Shown here piece after piece: positions 1-9,978 of a stretch of 64,000 nt of DNA. The notes under the pieces were generated by a model. That model searched no databases. It was not told the DNA's origin and was given only the letters and a program-made list of their open reading frames with translations. The translations under genes were made by a program, and so were the position numbers. Source of the stretch: Methanocella arvoryzae MRE50 (GTDB lineage: Archaea > Halobacteriota > Methanocellia > Methanocellales > Methanocellaceae); assembly GCF_000063445.1 (NCBI RefSeq), contig NC_009464.1:1488001-1552000 (forward strand), in the 5' to 3' direction. How positions within the stretch are numbered: the first letter of the stretch is position 1; every line of letters begins with the position of its first letter.

Positions 1-1
1 C

Positions 2-208
2 GATACCGACGCCCTTATAGAGTCCATTATGGGCATGATGGAAAAAATCGGCTACGAAAAAATTCAGTGTACGCCCGACCGAGAATTAGCGGCGAGGGTC
101 AAGAAGATCATCCTGATGGAAAAACTATCGATGACCATAGATACATCCAATGAAACAGAAGTCAGAGAATTTGACGAGGCGGTAAAAAGAAGGAGCTTCT
201 TCAAATGA
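2..208 (+). CDS. C-terminal end of an unidentified protein (partial)
   Basis: An open frame enters at the left edge and stops with TGA at 206-208, leaving 68 residues. The fragment is charged and probably helical, with no membrane segment or motif I recognise. The start lies outside the window. The stop is only 6 bp before the terminal repeat of the IS1-type element, so the IS may have inserted at or inside the gene end and changed the natural C-terminus. Function unknown. Confidence 0.5.
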   Translation, partial: DTDALIESIMGMMEKIGYEKIQCTPDRELAARVKKIILMEKLSMTIDTSNETEVREFDEAVKRRSFFK

Positions 209-214
209 AGTATG

Positions 215-1267
215 CCCAGTGTCCTTGATTATATTGTATGGTGGTAGCTGATGAATTGCTCCCGGGTCCAGACATTGGTGGTGATTTCTTCTATCGTGGC
301 TGGTGTTTGCTTGCATGGCAGGGGGTTCATGAAGTTCCAGTAAAACTGGAATAGGGCCACCGAGTAGTAGAGCATTTCGGGTATCTTGGAGAAGGTCTTG
401 GTTTTTCTGACCAGTCTGCCCACTCTGCCTCGGAGTATGCTGTTAAAGTTCTCGACGTTAAATGTCTCTACCTGCTCGCTGTCAACGTCCCCGATGAGGA
501 CTCGGATCTCTTTACCAACGACTCGCCCTTTCTCCCGTATCTTAACCAGTTGCCCGTATCTGACCTCCTGGAAGAAATCGGTGAGCGTGTAATAGTAGTC
601 GTCATTTCCATCAGAATACACGGTGAAAACGCCATCCTGAACTGAGTTGCTGACCTGGCTGAGCATAACCCGGCATGTCCCTTGAGTCCATCTGCCCACG
701 CTAAAACCCACGAAGTAGTAGGATTCCCGCCTCACGCACATGTAGATCCACGCGTCGCCACTCCATTCCTCATCCCCTACCTGCTTATGCTCTTCTTTTT
801 TTGAACGAACGTCCACATCTCATCTACCTCATGCTCAGCCTCCGAGCTCAAGCCATCACCCAGCACACTGCTCAAGAACTCCGCATGCCGGGCAAGATCT
901 TTAGCTACTCGCATCACCGTATCCCGGTGATGACCGGTAATACGCTCAATAGCCCGGATACCATTACGCTCGTTCAACAGTTTCCCAATCAGAATAACAT
1001 CTTCCCGGGTAATACGCCGACCATACATGGGAGTATTAATCGTCTCACAAAAATGCCGACCACAGTGCCGACATTGAAACACCTGATGCCCCGCACGGCT
1101 AAATCCCTTCTTAACAACACGACTCCCCTCAGACTTCAGGTAAAACTCACAAGAATCGTTCTGACAAGCAGGACGTATACCACAATCGATTGGTAATCCC
1201 ATTACATCACTAAAAACAAAAACGCACACCCATATATCACTAGTACAAACTCAGAGCGGACACTGGG
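215..1267 (-). mobile_element. IS1-family insertion sequence, about 1.05 kb
   Basis: Ten-base perfect terminal inverted repeats (CCCAGTGTCC at 215-224, its complement at 1258-1267) bound a two-frame IS1-type transposase read leftwards. I see no clear target duplication: the 8-9 bp outside each end do not match. IS1 elements usually make 8-9 bp duplications, so the insertion may be old or one flank may have been rearranged. Confidence 0.85.
229..1202 (-). CDS. IS1-type transposase made by -1 frameshifting (InsA/InsB-like)
   Basis: Two overlapping frames encode one transposase. The first (start ATG at 1202; an upstream in-frame ATG at 1229 is possible) carries an N-terminal zinc-finger region (CQNDSC, CRHCGRHFC), a helix-turn-helix and the catalytic DEMW motif. 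It stops at 777. The second, -1 frame (to 229) holds the rest of the DDE domain, with YSDG and the late NFNS region. The overlap contains seven A residues on the coding strand (796-802), exactly where a -1 slip would join WTFVQKK to EEHKQVGDEEW. IS1 family members are known to use an A-run for this. The organisation therefore looks functional, not like a broken gene. Confidence 0.85.
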
Positions 1268-1285
1268 AAAAATCCCCTATATCAT

Positions 1286-1416
1286 TAATATCGTCATGCA
1301 TGCTGGTGATCATCTCTAACCGTTTTAAGGTTAGCGCTGGCCGAAATGAAAAATACTACATCTTTATCTTATATCAACTGCAGGTTATCTTTGCAGAAAA
1401 ATTCCCTGTCGAGAAG
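1286..1416 (-). mobile_element. Relic of an IS1634-type transposase gene
   Basis: This stretch aligns with 8217-8345 inside the intact IS1634-type transposase: shared blocks include CTGGTGATCAT, GAAATGA/GGAATGA with AATACTACAT, and CCCTGTC. Substitutions and small indels leave no usable frame. It is a fragment of an older copy of that IS stranded between the IS1 element and the acyltransferase gene. Nothing else is visible in the gap at 1268-1476. Confidence 0.75.
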
Positions 1417-1476
1417 ATAAAGAGCGCCAACGTTACGAACAGAAAATTTCTACTGCTATAAATTTAATACCATTAA

Positions 1477-2715
1477 TCAGGGATAACCCTGATTATCTGG
1501 TATTTTAGTATCTTTTGTGATAGGTACACGACAGCTACTATTTTTTAAACGGTTATATATTTCCTTAGATATCCTCATGCTCTGACTATCAACACAGTGG
1601 TAATACAAGTACGATGCTCCAAATACAACTATCATAGACAAGAGAAAAGTCACACAGAAGGATATTAAATAGGACGTTTTTGGAAATAAATAAATAAATA
1701 CTAGGCTACTGAATGAAGCAAAAATGATCCCATGCAAGAGATACATGGAGAAGCTGATCTTCCCCAAAAACAAGAAGAGTGATCGAGAAAGTAGCCATTG
1801 CATGAAATTGGACGACAATATAACGAACATGAGTAAGCCGACTGATATATAGATATATATGAGATCGAGTTTATACAGTCCCAATAATGGGAAGTTAGTC
1901 AATCTATTTATGAATAGCCAGTATATTATGCAAATAGCCAATACTGCGATTAATATGTATAAGTTGTTAACTTTATGTCTTATCCCTTCCTGATTATTAA
2001 ACAAATCAGCAAGCAGTAATCCGAAAATAAATCCCATATAGTGAGTCCCGATAAAAATCAGGATAACCGGTATGTACAATATCCGTCTGTACTTAAATTC
2101 TCCGAAAATAGCGAGGATGGCAAATAATATGAGGCTGCCAGTGAACTCACAATACATCGTCCACAATACCCCATTATAAGAGACTAAGCTATGATCGGTA
2201 CCATTTTTATTATCAGAAAAGTAAGCGCTAAATAGTCCCTGACGTAGAGCGTCAAAGAGATTAGGAGTAAACTGCCAATTTTCTGCAAACCCTGATTCAA
2301 AAATATTTTTTGGACCAAGTAAGGAACTTGCAGTGTCATTGTAAAATAATCCTAAAGAGAGTAGGATAAAAGCGATTATTATGGATACACAAGCTGGGAT
2401 CATGAGGCGTGGGTACCTTTTTATAGCACCACCTAAGTAGATATCTTGCTTCTTTTCAGGATTATTTGTCTGAAAAAATTTATAAGTTAGCACATATCCG
2501 CTTAATACAAAAAAGATAGGGACGCAAGCGGGATTATGGATGATCATATATATTAATGGTTTAAAATTTAGCGTTATATTTATTGAGTTTATATTGATAA
2601 GTAATGGAGACAGTGAGCTTATCGATGGGTAAAACCCATAGAAGAAGTGAGATATTGCAACCATTAAAGCAGCAACACCCCTCACACCGTCTAGATACCC
2701 GATTTTCTCAACCAT
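1477..2715 (-). CDS. Membrane acyltransferase, acyltransferase-3 (OafA/YrhL) family
   Basis: Predicted integral-membrane enzyme of 412 residues that O-acylates (often acetylates) sugars of surface glycans. The N-terminus shows the family signature: LDGVRGVAALMV with Arg12 and the catalytic-type His23 in the first membrane segment. About ten hydrophobic segments follow, with the usual YVLTYKFF region after helix 2 and a late KISFSMYLLHG motif. Length fits the single-domain membrane form with no C-terminal SGNH domain. It lies downstream of the pyruvyl transferase gene on the same strand, so its substrate is probably the glycan built by this cluster. Acyl group and acceptor cannot be read from sequence. 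Confidence 0.85.
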   Translation of the reverse strand: MVEKIGYLDGVRGVAALMVAISHFFYGFYPSISSLSPLLININSINITLNFKPLIYMIIHNPACVPIFFVLSGYVLTYKFFQTNNPEKKQDIYLGGAIKRYPRLMIPACVSIIIAFILLSLGLFYNDTASSLLGPKNIFESGFAENWQFTPNLFDALRQGLFSAYFSDNKNGTDHSLVSYNGVLWTMYCEFTGSLILFAILAIFGEFKYRRILYIPVILIFIGTHYMGFIFGLLLADLFNNQEGIRHKVNNLYILIAVLAICIIYWLFINRLTNFPLLGLYKLDLIYIYISVGLLMFVILSSNFMQWLLSRSLFLFLGKISFSMYLLHGIIFASFSSLVFIYLFPKTSYLISFCVTFLLSMIVVFGASYLYYHCVDSQSMRISKEIYNRLKNSSCRVPITKDTKIPDNQGYP

Positions 2716-3514
2716 GATACTAAACCCCAGATTCTTACTGTAAAGAGTTATATTTAGTAGTTCGTTTAATATACTATTTTTTATCTAATAGCTCATGTAG
2801 TAAGCGGTCATTGATTGACACTCGCTCGCGGATTCCCGGGAGTTTCTGTTCCAACTCTTGTCTGATCGAACTTTTCTGATCCCAGCAATCTAGTATTAAT
2901 CGTTTCAAGCTTCCCTCATCCATTTCCTGGATATTGTAAACATATCTATCAAAGCCAAGCATCCGGCCAAGGATACCTCGGGTCTTGAAGGATTCGTACT
3001 CGAGGCCTATGAAAGGCACGCAGGTCATCGCAGCACTGATCAAAGCATGGGTTCTCGCCCCTATGAAGAAATCGCAGTTGCCAATTAAACCTCGTAACTC
3101 TCCAGCCGAGTACTCGGTATCAATTAACAGGGTTTGATCCTTTAACTTCATCGAGTCATTTATTTTTTTATGAGTCTGTCGGTCATTATTACTATCACTG
3201 GACCCGAATACATGAGGTATAAAAACAATGGTTCCCCCGGTTTTGACTATCAAATCATCCAGAATACTAGCGATGATTTTGACATACCGCTTATATTTTT
3301 CCTCAGGATCCGACACATCTGGAAACGCCCATTTTGAGATAACCTTGCTTAACGAAACGCCTATTATTGGCTTGCGCACACCACTAACGCCCTCTACTTG
3401 TAGAATTTCTGCAACCCTTTTATCGGTGGCGGCATCAATGGCAAAAGCCAAGTCGGCAGTGACGTGAATGTTAGGGTTGGTCACCCCAATTTTTCTTAAG
3501 TATTCGTAAGAGAT

Positions 3515-4572
3515 GTGACTTTTGCATAAGTCGATAACAAGTATATGGGCATTGCAGCCGTTGGCGTTTTTATGCATAGTAAAAACGTTGGTACGGGCTG
3601 GCAGATGCCCGTTTCTTGCTTCGATTGCCATTGTAAAATACTTTCTGACATACCGCTCATGATGCTGGAAGCGGTTGACTGGCAGCGTTTCCGATACCTC
3701 GAGAAGAATAATAAGATTGGGAGGCCTCCCCAGTACAGTCGGATCGCCTTGCTACGAGCACTTCTCTACATGGAACTGGCAAATCTCTCGAGTGTCAGTG
3801 AACTAGTAAGAATACTCAAGGGCGACAATTATAAAATGCGGATTCTCGGCTTCGACCAATTACCTAGTGAGAGCACGTTCAGCAGATTCAAAGACCAGGT
3901 AGACACCGACCGGATCATGGTCCTGTTGACAAGCATGATCTGGAAGAAAAACCCGGATTTCATGAGCATGGTTGGGGTAGACAGTACCAGCCTCCCTGCG
4001 TTCACCCGGAGTGATCCTGAGGCCTCATGGGGGTACGATCACATCAATGATAAAATGTACTACGGGTACAAAATCCACTTACTTTACGATCTGATTACAC
4101 TGGCGCCGATCTGCAGTATTGTCACTCCTGCCAACATGCATGACACTACACAACTACTGCCATTACAGAGGAAAATGGGCAGTCGCATACTCCTTGTTAA
4201 GGGATTGTTCGCTGACATTGCCTATGACTCTAAAGAGCACTTGGAACGCATATACCCGATCGGCATACCATTGATCAACCGAGTTAACCGGCGGAACACG
4301 AAGAAAGAGCTACCCAGGTACCGAATACAGGAGTACATCCCCTTCCACGACATCACCATGAACAAATTATATAAAAACAGGATGCACTGCGAGTACACGA
4401 ACTACCTGTTGAAAGAGCACCTCACCTTAAAACGAGTAAAAACTACCGGAATCCTTCGAGTTACTGTAAAGACCGGACTCACCCTGATAGCACGACAGAT
4501 ACAAGTACTCTACCAGGTTAAACAGGGAGCAAACCCCAGGACAACGATCATCGAGTGAATTATGCAAAAGTC
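3515..4572 (+). mobile_element. IS4/IS5-superfamily insertion sequence in the pyruvyl transferase gene
   Basis: Terminal inverted repeats GACTTTTGCATAA (3517-3529) and its complement (4560-4572) enclose one transposase gene. The 11-bp sequence TCGTAAGAGAT occurs at both flanks (3504-3514 and 4573-4583). A direct repeat of this length fits IS4-type target duplications better than the 2-4 bp of most IS5 elements. The element looks young: intact gene, intact ends, perfect duplication. Two decayed relatives lie at 9255-9941 and 11461-11652. Confidence 0.9.
3545..4558 (+). CDS. DDE transposase, IS4/IS5 superfamily
   Basis: Up to 337 residues with an RNase-H-like DDE core. First Asp in GVDSTSLPAF, followed by the diagnostic WGYDHIN and YGYKIHLL stretches and TPANMHD. 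Second Asp in LFADIAYDS; the acidic residue near HCEYTN is the likely third. The N-terminal part (VDWQRFRYL, then GRPPQYS) matches the DUF772-type leader common in these transposases. The true start may be a later ATG, at 3605 or 3659, because the first 30 codons run through the terminal region. Frame intact and probably functional. Confidence 0.9.
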   Translation: MGIAAVGVFMHSKNVGTGWQMPVSCFDCHCKILSDIPLMMLEAVDWQRFRYLEKNNKIGRPPQYSRIALLRALLYMELANLSSVSELVRILKGDNYKMRILGFDQLPSESTFSRFKDQVDTDRIMVLLTSMIWKKNPDFMSMVGVDSTSLPAFTRSDPEASWGYDHINDKMYYGYKIHLLYDLITLAPICSIVTPANMHDTTQLLPLQRKMGSRILLVKGLFADIAYDSKEHLERIYPIGIPLINRVNRRNTKKELPRYRIQEYIPFHDITMNKLYKNRMHCEYTNYLLKEHLTLKRVKTTGILRVTVKTGLTLIARQIQVLYQVKQGANPRTTIIE

Positions 4573-5179
4573 TCGTAAGAGATCTCTTCCCGGAGGGTGA
4601 TCAGATCTGGTTTCTGTAGGATATATTTCCCCAGTCTCTCAAACCTTTTATTCCTGAAGGGCCCGATCGAACCCCCAAAAAGGACGACCTTTTTATTTAA
4701 CAGTCTAGCCAACAAGGTATCGAGAAAGATCAGGTTAAAAGAGACAGAGCCGTAGAGCGTATTCATCCCATCATCCAGTCCAGTCACCATCACATCACAG
4801 AAGCAATACTCTTTCCACAGGTAGTTAGCCACCACCAGACGGTCGTCAACCAAGTATTTACCCGTCAGATGGTATACCAGTGCCAGCGGAAAATACTGCA
4901 AGTATCGTAGCTTAAAGAGAGTTCGGTCCAGCTTACCAGCTTTAGTCTGGTCTAGTCCGACGACAGGTACGTCACATCGTTTTCTGTCAAAATCCGGGTT
5001 CTTTGACAAGAGACATATCCGGGCATCTTCGAAGGTTCGCATATATTTGAATGCCCCTTCAAGTAGAGCTGCGTCACCTTTATTAGCAAACCCTGGGTTG
5101 ACCGAAATAAAAAACCGGACGATTTTTTTTCCTCCATTTAATTTGTTGACAATTAATATTCAATTGGGTCTTTAGAGCT

Positions 5180-6445
5180 TCAGTGTAATAAATTTTTGTT
5201 TCTCCACGCTTTTGTCTTTAACACGATACCCAAAATGAAAATAAAGGCGAGTAAATTGGTCAGAAGCCAAGCATACCCTACGCCAACTAAACCGTATATC
5301 CCTATAAAGAAGTAACTCAGTAAGATGATCATCACGGTGATTGACGAGTTGATGAGGTTGACGATACCCATGTCCTTCTGGATTTTTTTAATTGATATGT
5401 AAAACAGCGTAACTGCAGAAAAAATGTTCGATAGTACGAGTAGCCTAAGAATTTCAAATGATTGAAGCGAATACTCTTTGTTAAAAAGCATCAAAATCAT
5501 ATCTCCGAACAGAAACATGAACAGTGAGAGGGGTATAAGGAGCGCAAAAATTAGTTTTAAAGATTTAATGGAGATATCACGAACTGGCATATCATGTGAC
5601 CCCTCAACAAACAATGCTGAGCAAATTGAGTTGGGGATCATCATTATAAAGGAAGCAATTGTGTAGGCGATGAAGAAATATGCATTACTGGATGGGCCCA
5701 GGGTGTTAATGATAATTATCGGCAAGAGTGTAGTAGGCATAATGGCAAATAGGTTAGAAGTATATCCTCCTAAGCTGTATTTCCAGGATTTCCTGATCTG
5801 CCCCCAATTTACTTTCGTAGTGAACCGCAGACCAGTTTTACTTAAGACAATTCGGCTGAATAAAAAAGCCCCCATATAAGATACATCGAGGATGAGTAGA
5901 ATACCTAGGGTGTTTGGGAAAAGGTAATACAGGAAGAACAGTAGTGGCACTCTGATTCCGAGTATCAGATTCTGAGCAAAATTAATATCCGATCTCCTTA
6001 AAGAGAGTAAAGTGATACTCTGCATATAATACATCGAGTTCACGAGGATATATACAAAAAAAGCGAACAGGATATCGCTTTGCCTAAGAAGGATCAGGGT
6101 GGGGGAAAACCAGTCGAGACCTATAATGAAGACCGCCGTAAGCCCTAAAGCTACTGATAAGGTTATGAAACTCGATCCGTTATACAGTGAATTTTTATCA
6201 GGAGATCTCGCCAGGAACCTCACAATGCCTGTGTCCATACCCAGCCGGGATACCACCAGTATCAAGGTTGCAGCAGAAATTATTGCATTGACAATGCCAA
6301 GGTTACCTGAAGTCATTTGCCGGGTCGCAACCATCCAGAACAATAGTCCAAAGACTGCACCGACCACACCGTTCAAGATATTTAGAAAGGAATTACGGTA
6401 GAGGGGTTCCTTATAATATTTTTCTATACTGGTGTGGACTTGCAT
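5180..6445 (-). CDS. Oligosaccharide flippase (Wzx/MATE-like), copy 1
   Basis: A 421-residue, highly hydrophobic protein with about 12 predicted membrane segments and a basic N-terminus. This fits the polysaccharide-transport branch of the MOP superfamily, which flips lipid-linked oligosaccharides across the membrane. Supporting features are the early TRQMTSGNLGIVNAI segment (flippases carry a similar phrase after helix 1) and SRLGMDTGIVRFLA. It lies just upstream of the interrupted pyruvyl transferase on the same strand. A second, unrelated-looking flippase at 10007-11392 suggests that two glycan systems meet here. Confidence 0.82.
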   Translation of the reverse strand: MQVHTSIEKYYKEPLYRNSFLNILNGVVGAVFGLLFWMVATRQMTSGNLGIVNAIISAATLILVVSRLGMDTGIVRFLARSPDKNSLYNGSSFITLSVALGLTAVFIIGLDWFSPTLILLRQSDILFAFFVYILVNSMYYMQSITLLSLRRSDINFAQNLILGIRVPLLFFLYYLFPNTLGILLILDVSYMGAFLFSRIVLSKTGLRFTTKVNWGQIRKSWKYSLGGYTSNLFAIMPTTLLPIIIINTLGPSSNAYFFIAYTIASFIMMIPNSICSALFVEGSHDMPVRDISIKSLKLIFALLIPLSLFMFLFGDMILMLFNKEYSLQSFEILRLLVLSNIFSAVTLFYISIKKIQKDMGIVNLINSSITVMIILLSYFFIGIYGLVGVGYAWLLTNLLAFIFILGIVLKTKAWRNKNLLH

Positions 6446-6502
6446 AGCATTTTATTAATACATGTATACAATACATAAAATTACGCTACATTCAAAGAGG
6501 AG

Positions 6503-7522
6503 TTAAGGATTTTTCTGTCTTTTGTAAACAAAACGACATATCCTTGTAACAATGCTATGAACTTTCAAGAGCGGCCAAAGGTGATGTTTTGCCATCCATA
6601 GGGACACGTAGACGGAGATCGCCCCTAAGTAGTCCACAAACTTCGGCTTGACTTCGGTAATATTGTAATCGGGGGTTTTATGCTGTGTAAAGCGACGAAT
6701 CGCTTTACGTGCAGAGTAGCCTTTTTTTTTGTAAGCAAGCATTGATCTCTGAGACGCTACTACTTCATCCCTATCGACTTTTTGAAGCTCTATAATACCT
6801 TTACACTGCGACAACAGCCGGTCGCCTACGCTGGTTCTAGAAATGATCACTGATGTACCGATCCTGTCATTTTTGAATCGTGGCAACCATGCATCACCGA
6901 ACGAAATATCAGCGAATTCCGCCGTACCATCATAGCATAATGTACAGCGTGGAGGGAAGAAATACTTGCCAAATCCACTATCCCAATACATATGATAGTC
7001 AAGGCTTACTTTGCTCCCATCCATACAAGTCACCGTCATACTACCGGGCCATCCTTTACCGCGATACTCAATTTGCTTTACGTCTGCAACGTTAATACCA
7101 TTCTGCCTTAACAGCCATTGAGTAGCGTTAAAGCTCGGCGTATGACCGCAAAAGATACCAAAAAATATTAAATTACACTTGAATAGCCCCTTGTACTTGG
7201 CTTTCTGCAATCCGTGAATGTGGCATGGCAACCCAACGACTGCAATCGTTTCCTTTGAACCAGTTTTAACAAGCTCTTTCAATGCCATATTAACAGGCAC
7301 AGGGCAATATTTCGAACAAGAGGCTTCGATGATTTCTTCTTGGGTTCTGGCAATAAAGGGTTCAGGTACCAACGGATTATCCTTGCTCATTCGGGTTACA
7401 ACTGCGCCAGTAATTAAACCATTATTGAGCGCACAAATTAAAAGTTGTGTAACCAGTCCACCGGACGTAGAGTTATTCCTGATCTCACTATCTAACCTCA
7501 CTTCCCGGTTTTTTGGTAACAT
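6503..7522 (-). pseudogene. FrhB-like (coenzyme F420 hydrogenase beta) oxidoreductase, 5' end removed by IS
   Basis: The remaining 339 residues match the FrhB-type flavin/iron-sulfur fold: NNSTSGGLVTQLL, GLPCHIHGL, FFGIFCGHTPS, PPRCTLCYD and ISFGDAW. Relatives often sit beside pyruvyl transferases in surface-glycan loci, where an F420-dependent sugar reduction is suspected. The first codons (ATG TTA CCA) are the terminal repeat of the adjoining IS1634-type element, so native sequence begins only around codon 5. The usual N-terminal ferredoxin-like CxxCxxC segment (about 80-100 residues) is missing. I did not find it on the far side of the IS (after 9077). A shortened protein could still be translated, but without the cluster region it is probably inactive. 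Confidence 0.75.
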
Positions 7523-9066
7523 GATTCAAGGCTCATGCGTTCGATGATGTCTTTCTGTTTCTTGGTCAGTTCTGACAGTAGCCAGTCTCCGTCCTCGAGT
7601 TTGATCATGTGTATTTTTTCGAGTTCCAGGATCAGGTCCTCGACGCAATACTTTTTATCGAGTCGGGTTTCTTCGAGGTGTTTCTGAAGGCGCATTCTCA
7701 ATATCAAGGCGAGGAAGCAGATGAATAGGAATCCTTTCATCGTAGATTCTTTTCTCACATTCAAAGGCACAGCATCAAGATCGTTCTTCAAGTGGTGGAA
7801 TCGTTTCTCGACCTGATCCCGTTCCTTGTATGTGCGGAGGCATTCTTCCCAGGTCATCTCCCCGTGATAGCAGAGGATGTACCTGCCCATCCGGTTGATC
7901 CGCTGACTCACCGCGTTCTTCTTGATCGTGACGGTGAGGCTGGAATCGATGTTTCGTTGAACTTCGATGTAATTGTACAGTTTGCCCGCGATACTGCGCA
8001 CGATCCGTTCAGTATCATATGGATTTTTGATATGCCTGTTTTTCAGTTCGTCCACGACATTATACAATCGTTTGTAAAACAGGTTGGTATCCAGATTCTC
8101 CCGGTTCCTGTCGTAATAATAATAGCCCTTCACCTGGAGACCGTCAACGTCTATGGTTACCGGTTTGACGAAGATGACCGTGTCATGGTATTTCCGAAGG
8201 TTGTCCGGGTCCTTGATATCATCATGCAAACTGGTGATCATTTCTTTAACCGATTTCAGAGTGGTGCTGGCAGGAATGACAAATACTACATTTTCATCAA
8301 AGAGCAGTTGGAGATTATCTTTACTAAAGAAACCCCTGTCAATAATCATGGTATACCTGGCGATTCCCAGATCCTTGATCCTTCGGACGGTATTGAACAG
8401 GGTGGATACATCGACGATGCTACCCGGGTAAACATCGTACATGAGGGGGATGCCCGAGTCCTTATCTGTAACAATGCTGAGATTGACCTGTGCAGTGCTC
8501 AATCCATCCCGGTTATACCCATACTCCAACATGTTGATCAGTTTAGAGTAACTGCTGAGACTGGTAAGATCGTAGATCAAAGCACCGGTGGAAAACCGTT
8601 GGATCATGCCCTTGAACAATCCCATTGGTACGTCGCTTTCACCGATACGTTCCAGGAATTCGCTCAACCGTTGACTCGTAGTCTGGAGATCCCGGAACTC
8701 GGATTGCTCCGAGAGATAAGATGCCTCGTACCATGATTCCACGTTCCTCATGCTGACCGGCCTGAGGACACGGTTAAAAGCTAACAACAGAGCGGTTTTC
8801 ACATCCCTATCAGGGAGTTCATCCTGCAGGATCTCTTTTAATCCCAGCTCCTCAACGATCTTAAGGAGTGGTTGGAATTCCCCATAGCTAAGAGCCCTCC
8901 GAGGCTTTTTGGCTGTCTCTCTGACCTTCACCGGTTTACCGTCAACATTCTTGCCCAGGTACTTCACCGTCTGCCGTATCTGTTTCTTCTCTTTATCATA
9001 ATACGGGGTTACTTCATAGAGGTACTCCTGCCCTCCCCGTTTCCGCACCTGCACAAAACTCTCCAC
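7498..9066 (-). CDS. DDE transposase, IS1634 (IS4 group) family
   Basis: Long (522 residues) transposase. Its N-terminal SYG region is followed by a DDE domain: IYDLTSL (first Asp), the Asp of YTMIIDRGFFS (second), and EERD-like YKERDQVEKRFHHLK (Glu with the YREK-type signature of the IS4 group). Length and a GTG start (9066) directly inside the terminal repeat fit the family. The stop (7498-7500) lies about 14 bp outside the left terminal repeat, so the last residues (QKTGK) are read from flanking DNA. No frameshift, so probably active. Confidence 0.9.
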   Translation of the reverse strand: MESFVQVRKRGGQEYLYEVTPYYDKEKKQIRQTVKYLGKNVDGKPVKVRETAKKPRRALSYGEFQPLLKIVEELGLKEILQDELPDRDVKTALLLAFNRVLRPVSMRNVESWYEASYLSEQSEFRDLQTTSQRLSEFLERIGESDVPMGLFKGMIQRFSTGALIYDLTSLSSYSKLINMLEYGYNRDGLSTAQVNLSIVTDKDSGIPLMYDVYPGSIVDVSTLFNTVRRIKDLGIARYTMIIDRGFFSKDNLQLLFDENVVFVIPASTTLKSVKEMITSLHDDIKDPDNLRKYHDTVIFVKPVTIDVDGLQVKGYYYYDRNRENLDTNLFYKRLYNVVDELKNRHIKNPYDTERIVRSIAGKLYNYIEVQRNIDSSLTVTIKKNAVSQRINRMGRYILCYHGEMTWEECLRTYKERDQVEKRFHHLKNDLDAVPLNVRKESTMKGFLFICFLALILRMRLQKHLEETRLDKKYCVEDLILELEKIHMIKLEDGDWLLSELTKKQKDIIERMSLESCYQKTGK

Positions 9067-9076
9067 ATGTTACCAA
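7514..9076 (-). mobile_element. IS1634-type insertion sequence
   Basis: TTGGTAACATG at 7514-7524 and its complement at 9066-9076 form 11-bp terminal inverted repeats around a single 522-residue transposase gene. No convincing target duplication is visible and the flanks do not belong to one gene, so a deletion or a second rearrangement probably followed insertion. An older fragment of a related element lies at 1286-1416. Confidence 0.8.
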
Positions 9077-9254
9077 TTGATAACATAACATGATAAAGGT
9101 TACGGATTGATAGATCGGCATACACTAACTACATTAAAAAATCAGGATATTACCAAAAGCCGGGAACTCAGGATCTATTTGTTTATCGTTAGTCTGCTGG
9201 ATGGGATGAGACGATGGTTTGGAGAGGAGGATAAAGCTGTCGGTGGGGCATGGG

Positions 9255-9941
9255 TAGAGGATTTCGATTGCCGTGGTAAGATACTTTCTGACGTGCCACT
9301 CATGATGCTGGAAGTGGTTGACTGGCAGTGTTTCCAGTACTTGGATAAGGATAATAAAATTGGTAGGCCTCCCAGTACAGCCGAAATGATCCTGTTGTTG
9401 CTTGAAGTATGATCATATCAATGAGGAATGTATTACGGGTACAAAATCCACTTATTCTACGATCTAATGACACTGGCGCCGATCTGCATCGTCGTCACTC
9501 CAGCAAGCATGCACGACACCACAAACTACTGCCCTTGATCATGAAAACGGGAAGAGAATCCTCCCGATTAAGGGGTTGTTAGGTAATATTGCCTATGACT
9601 CAAAAGAGCACATGGAATGCGTATACTCAATCAGCATACCTTTGATCAATTGTATTAATCGACGGAGCACTAAGAATATGTTTCAGATGTACAGCATTTA
9701 GGAGTATATTCCATCCAGAATATAACTCTGAATAAATTATATAAAATAGGATGCATTGCGAGTACATATATTACCTATTGAAAGAGCAACTCACCCTAAA
9801 CCGAGGAAAAACTACCAGAATCTTTAGAATTAGAGTGAATATCAGACTTACGGCGATAGAACGATGGATACAGACCCCCCACTATGTTAGATAAGGGGCA
9901 AGCCCCAGGACCATGATCATCGGATGACTTATGCAAAAGCC
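9255..9941 (+). mobile_element. Decayed copy of the 3515-4572 IS
   Basis: Successive blocks match the intact IS: GATTTCGATTGCC, TACTTTCTGAC, ATGATGCTGGAAGTGG, TACGGGTACAAAATCCACTTA, and the right end TTATGCAAAAG (9929-9939). Internal deletions and stop codons destroy the transposase; for example, the piece after codon 100 jumps to the YGYK region. The left terminal repeat is not recognisable. The rest of the gap between the IS1634 element and 10007 (9077-9254) shows no gene. Confidence 0.85.
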
Positions 9942-9978
9942 TCTGAACATATAACAATATAACGATAAATTGAAGTGG

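Larger units (their letters stand above)
2774..5137 (-). pseudogene. Polysaccharide pyruvyl transferase (CsaB-like), interrupted by an IS
   Basis: The N-terminal part is read from about 5137 to 4573 (start NPGFANKGDAALLEGA, typical of the family), the C-terminal part from 3503 to 2774 (FFIGARTHALISAA, the family's GxRxHA region). Together about 430 residues. An IS lies between them. Joining 4573 directly to 3503 keeps the frame and gives EEISYEYLRKIG. The protein would transfer pyruvate from phosphoenolpyruvate to a glycan sugar. A second lesion is visible: the only ATG (5137) is followed by eight A residues that put it one base out of frame with the conserved sequence, and no in-frame ATG, GTG or TTG lies upstream. 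Presently inactive unless repaired. Confidence 0.85.

Noticed and set aside
7792-8736. 314-codon plus-strand frame inside the IS1634 transposase gene
   Set aside because: Exact antisense shadow of a well-supported transposase. No start signal or recognisable domain.
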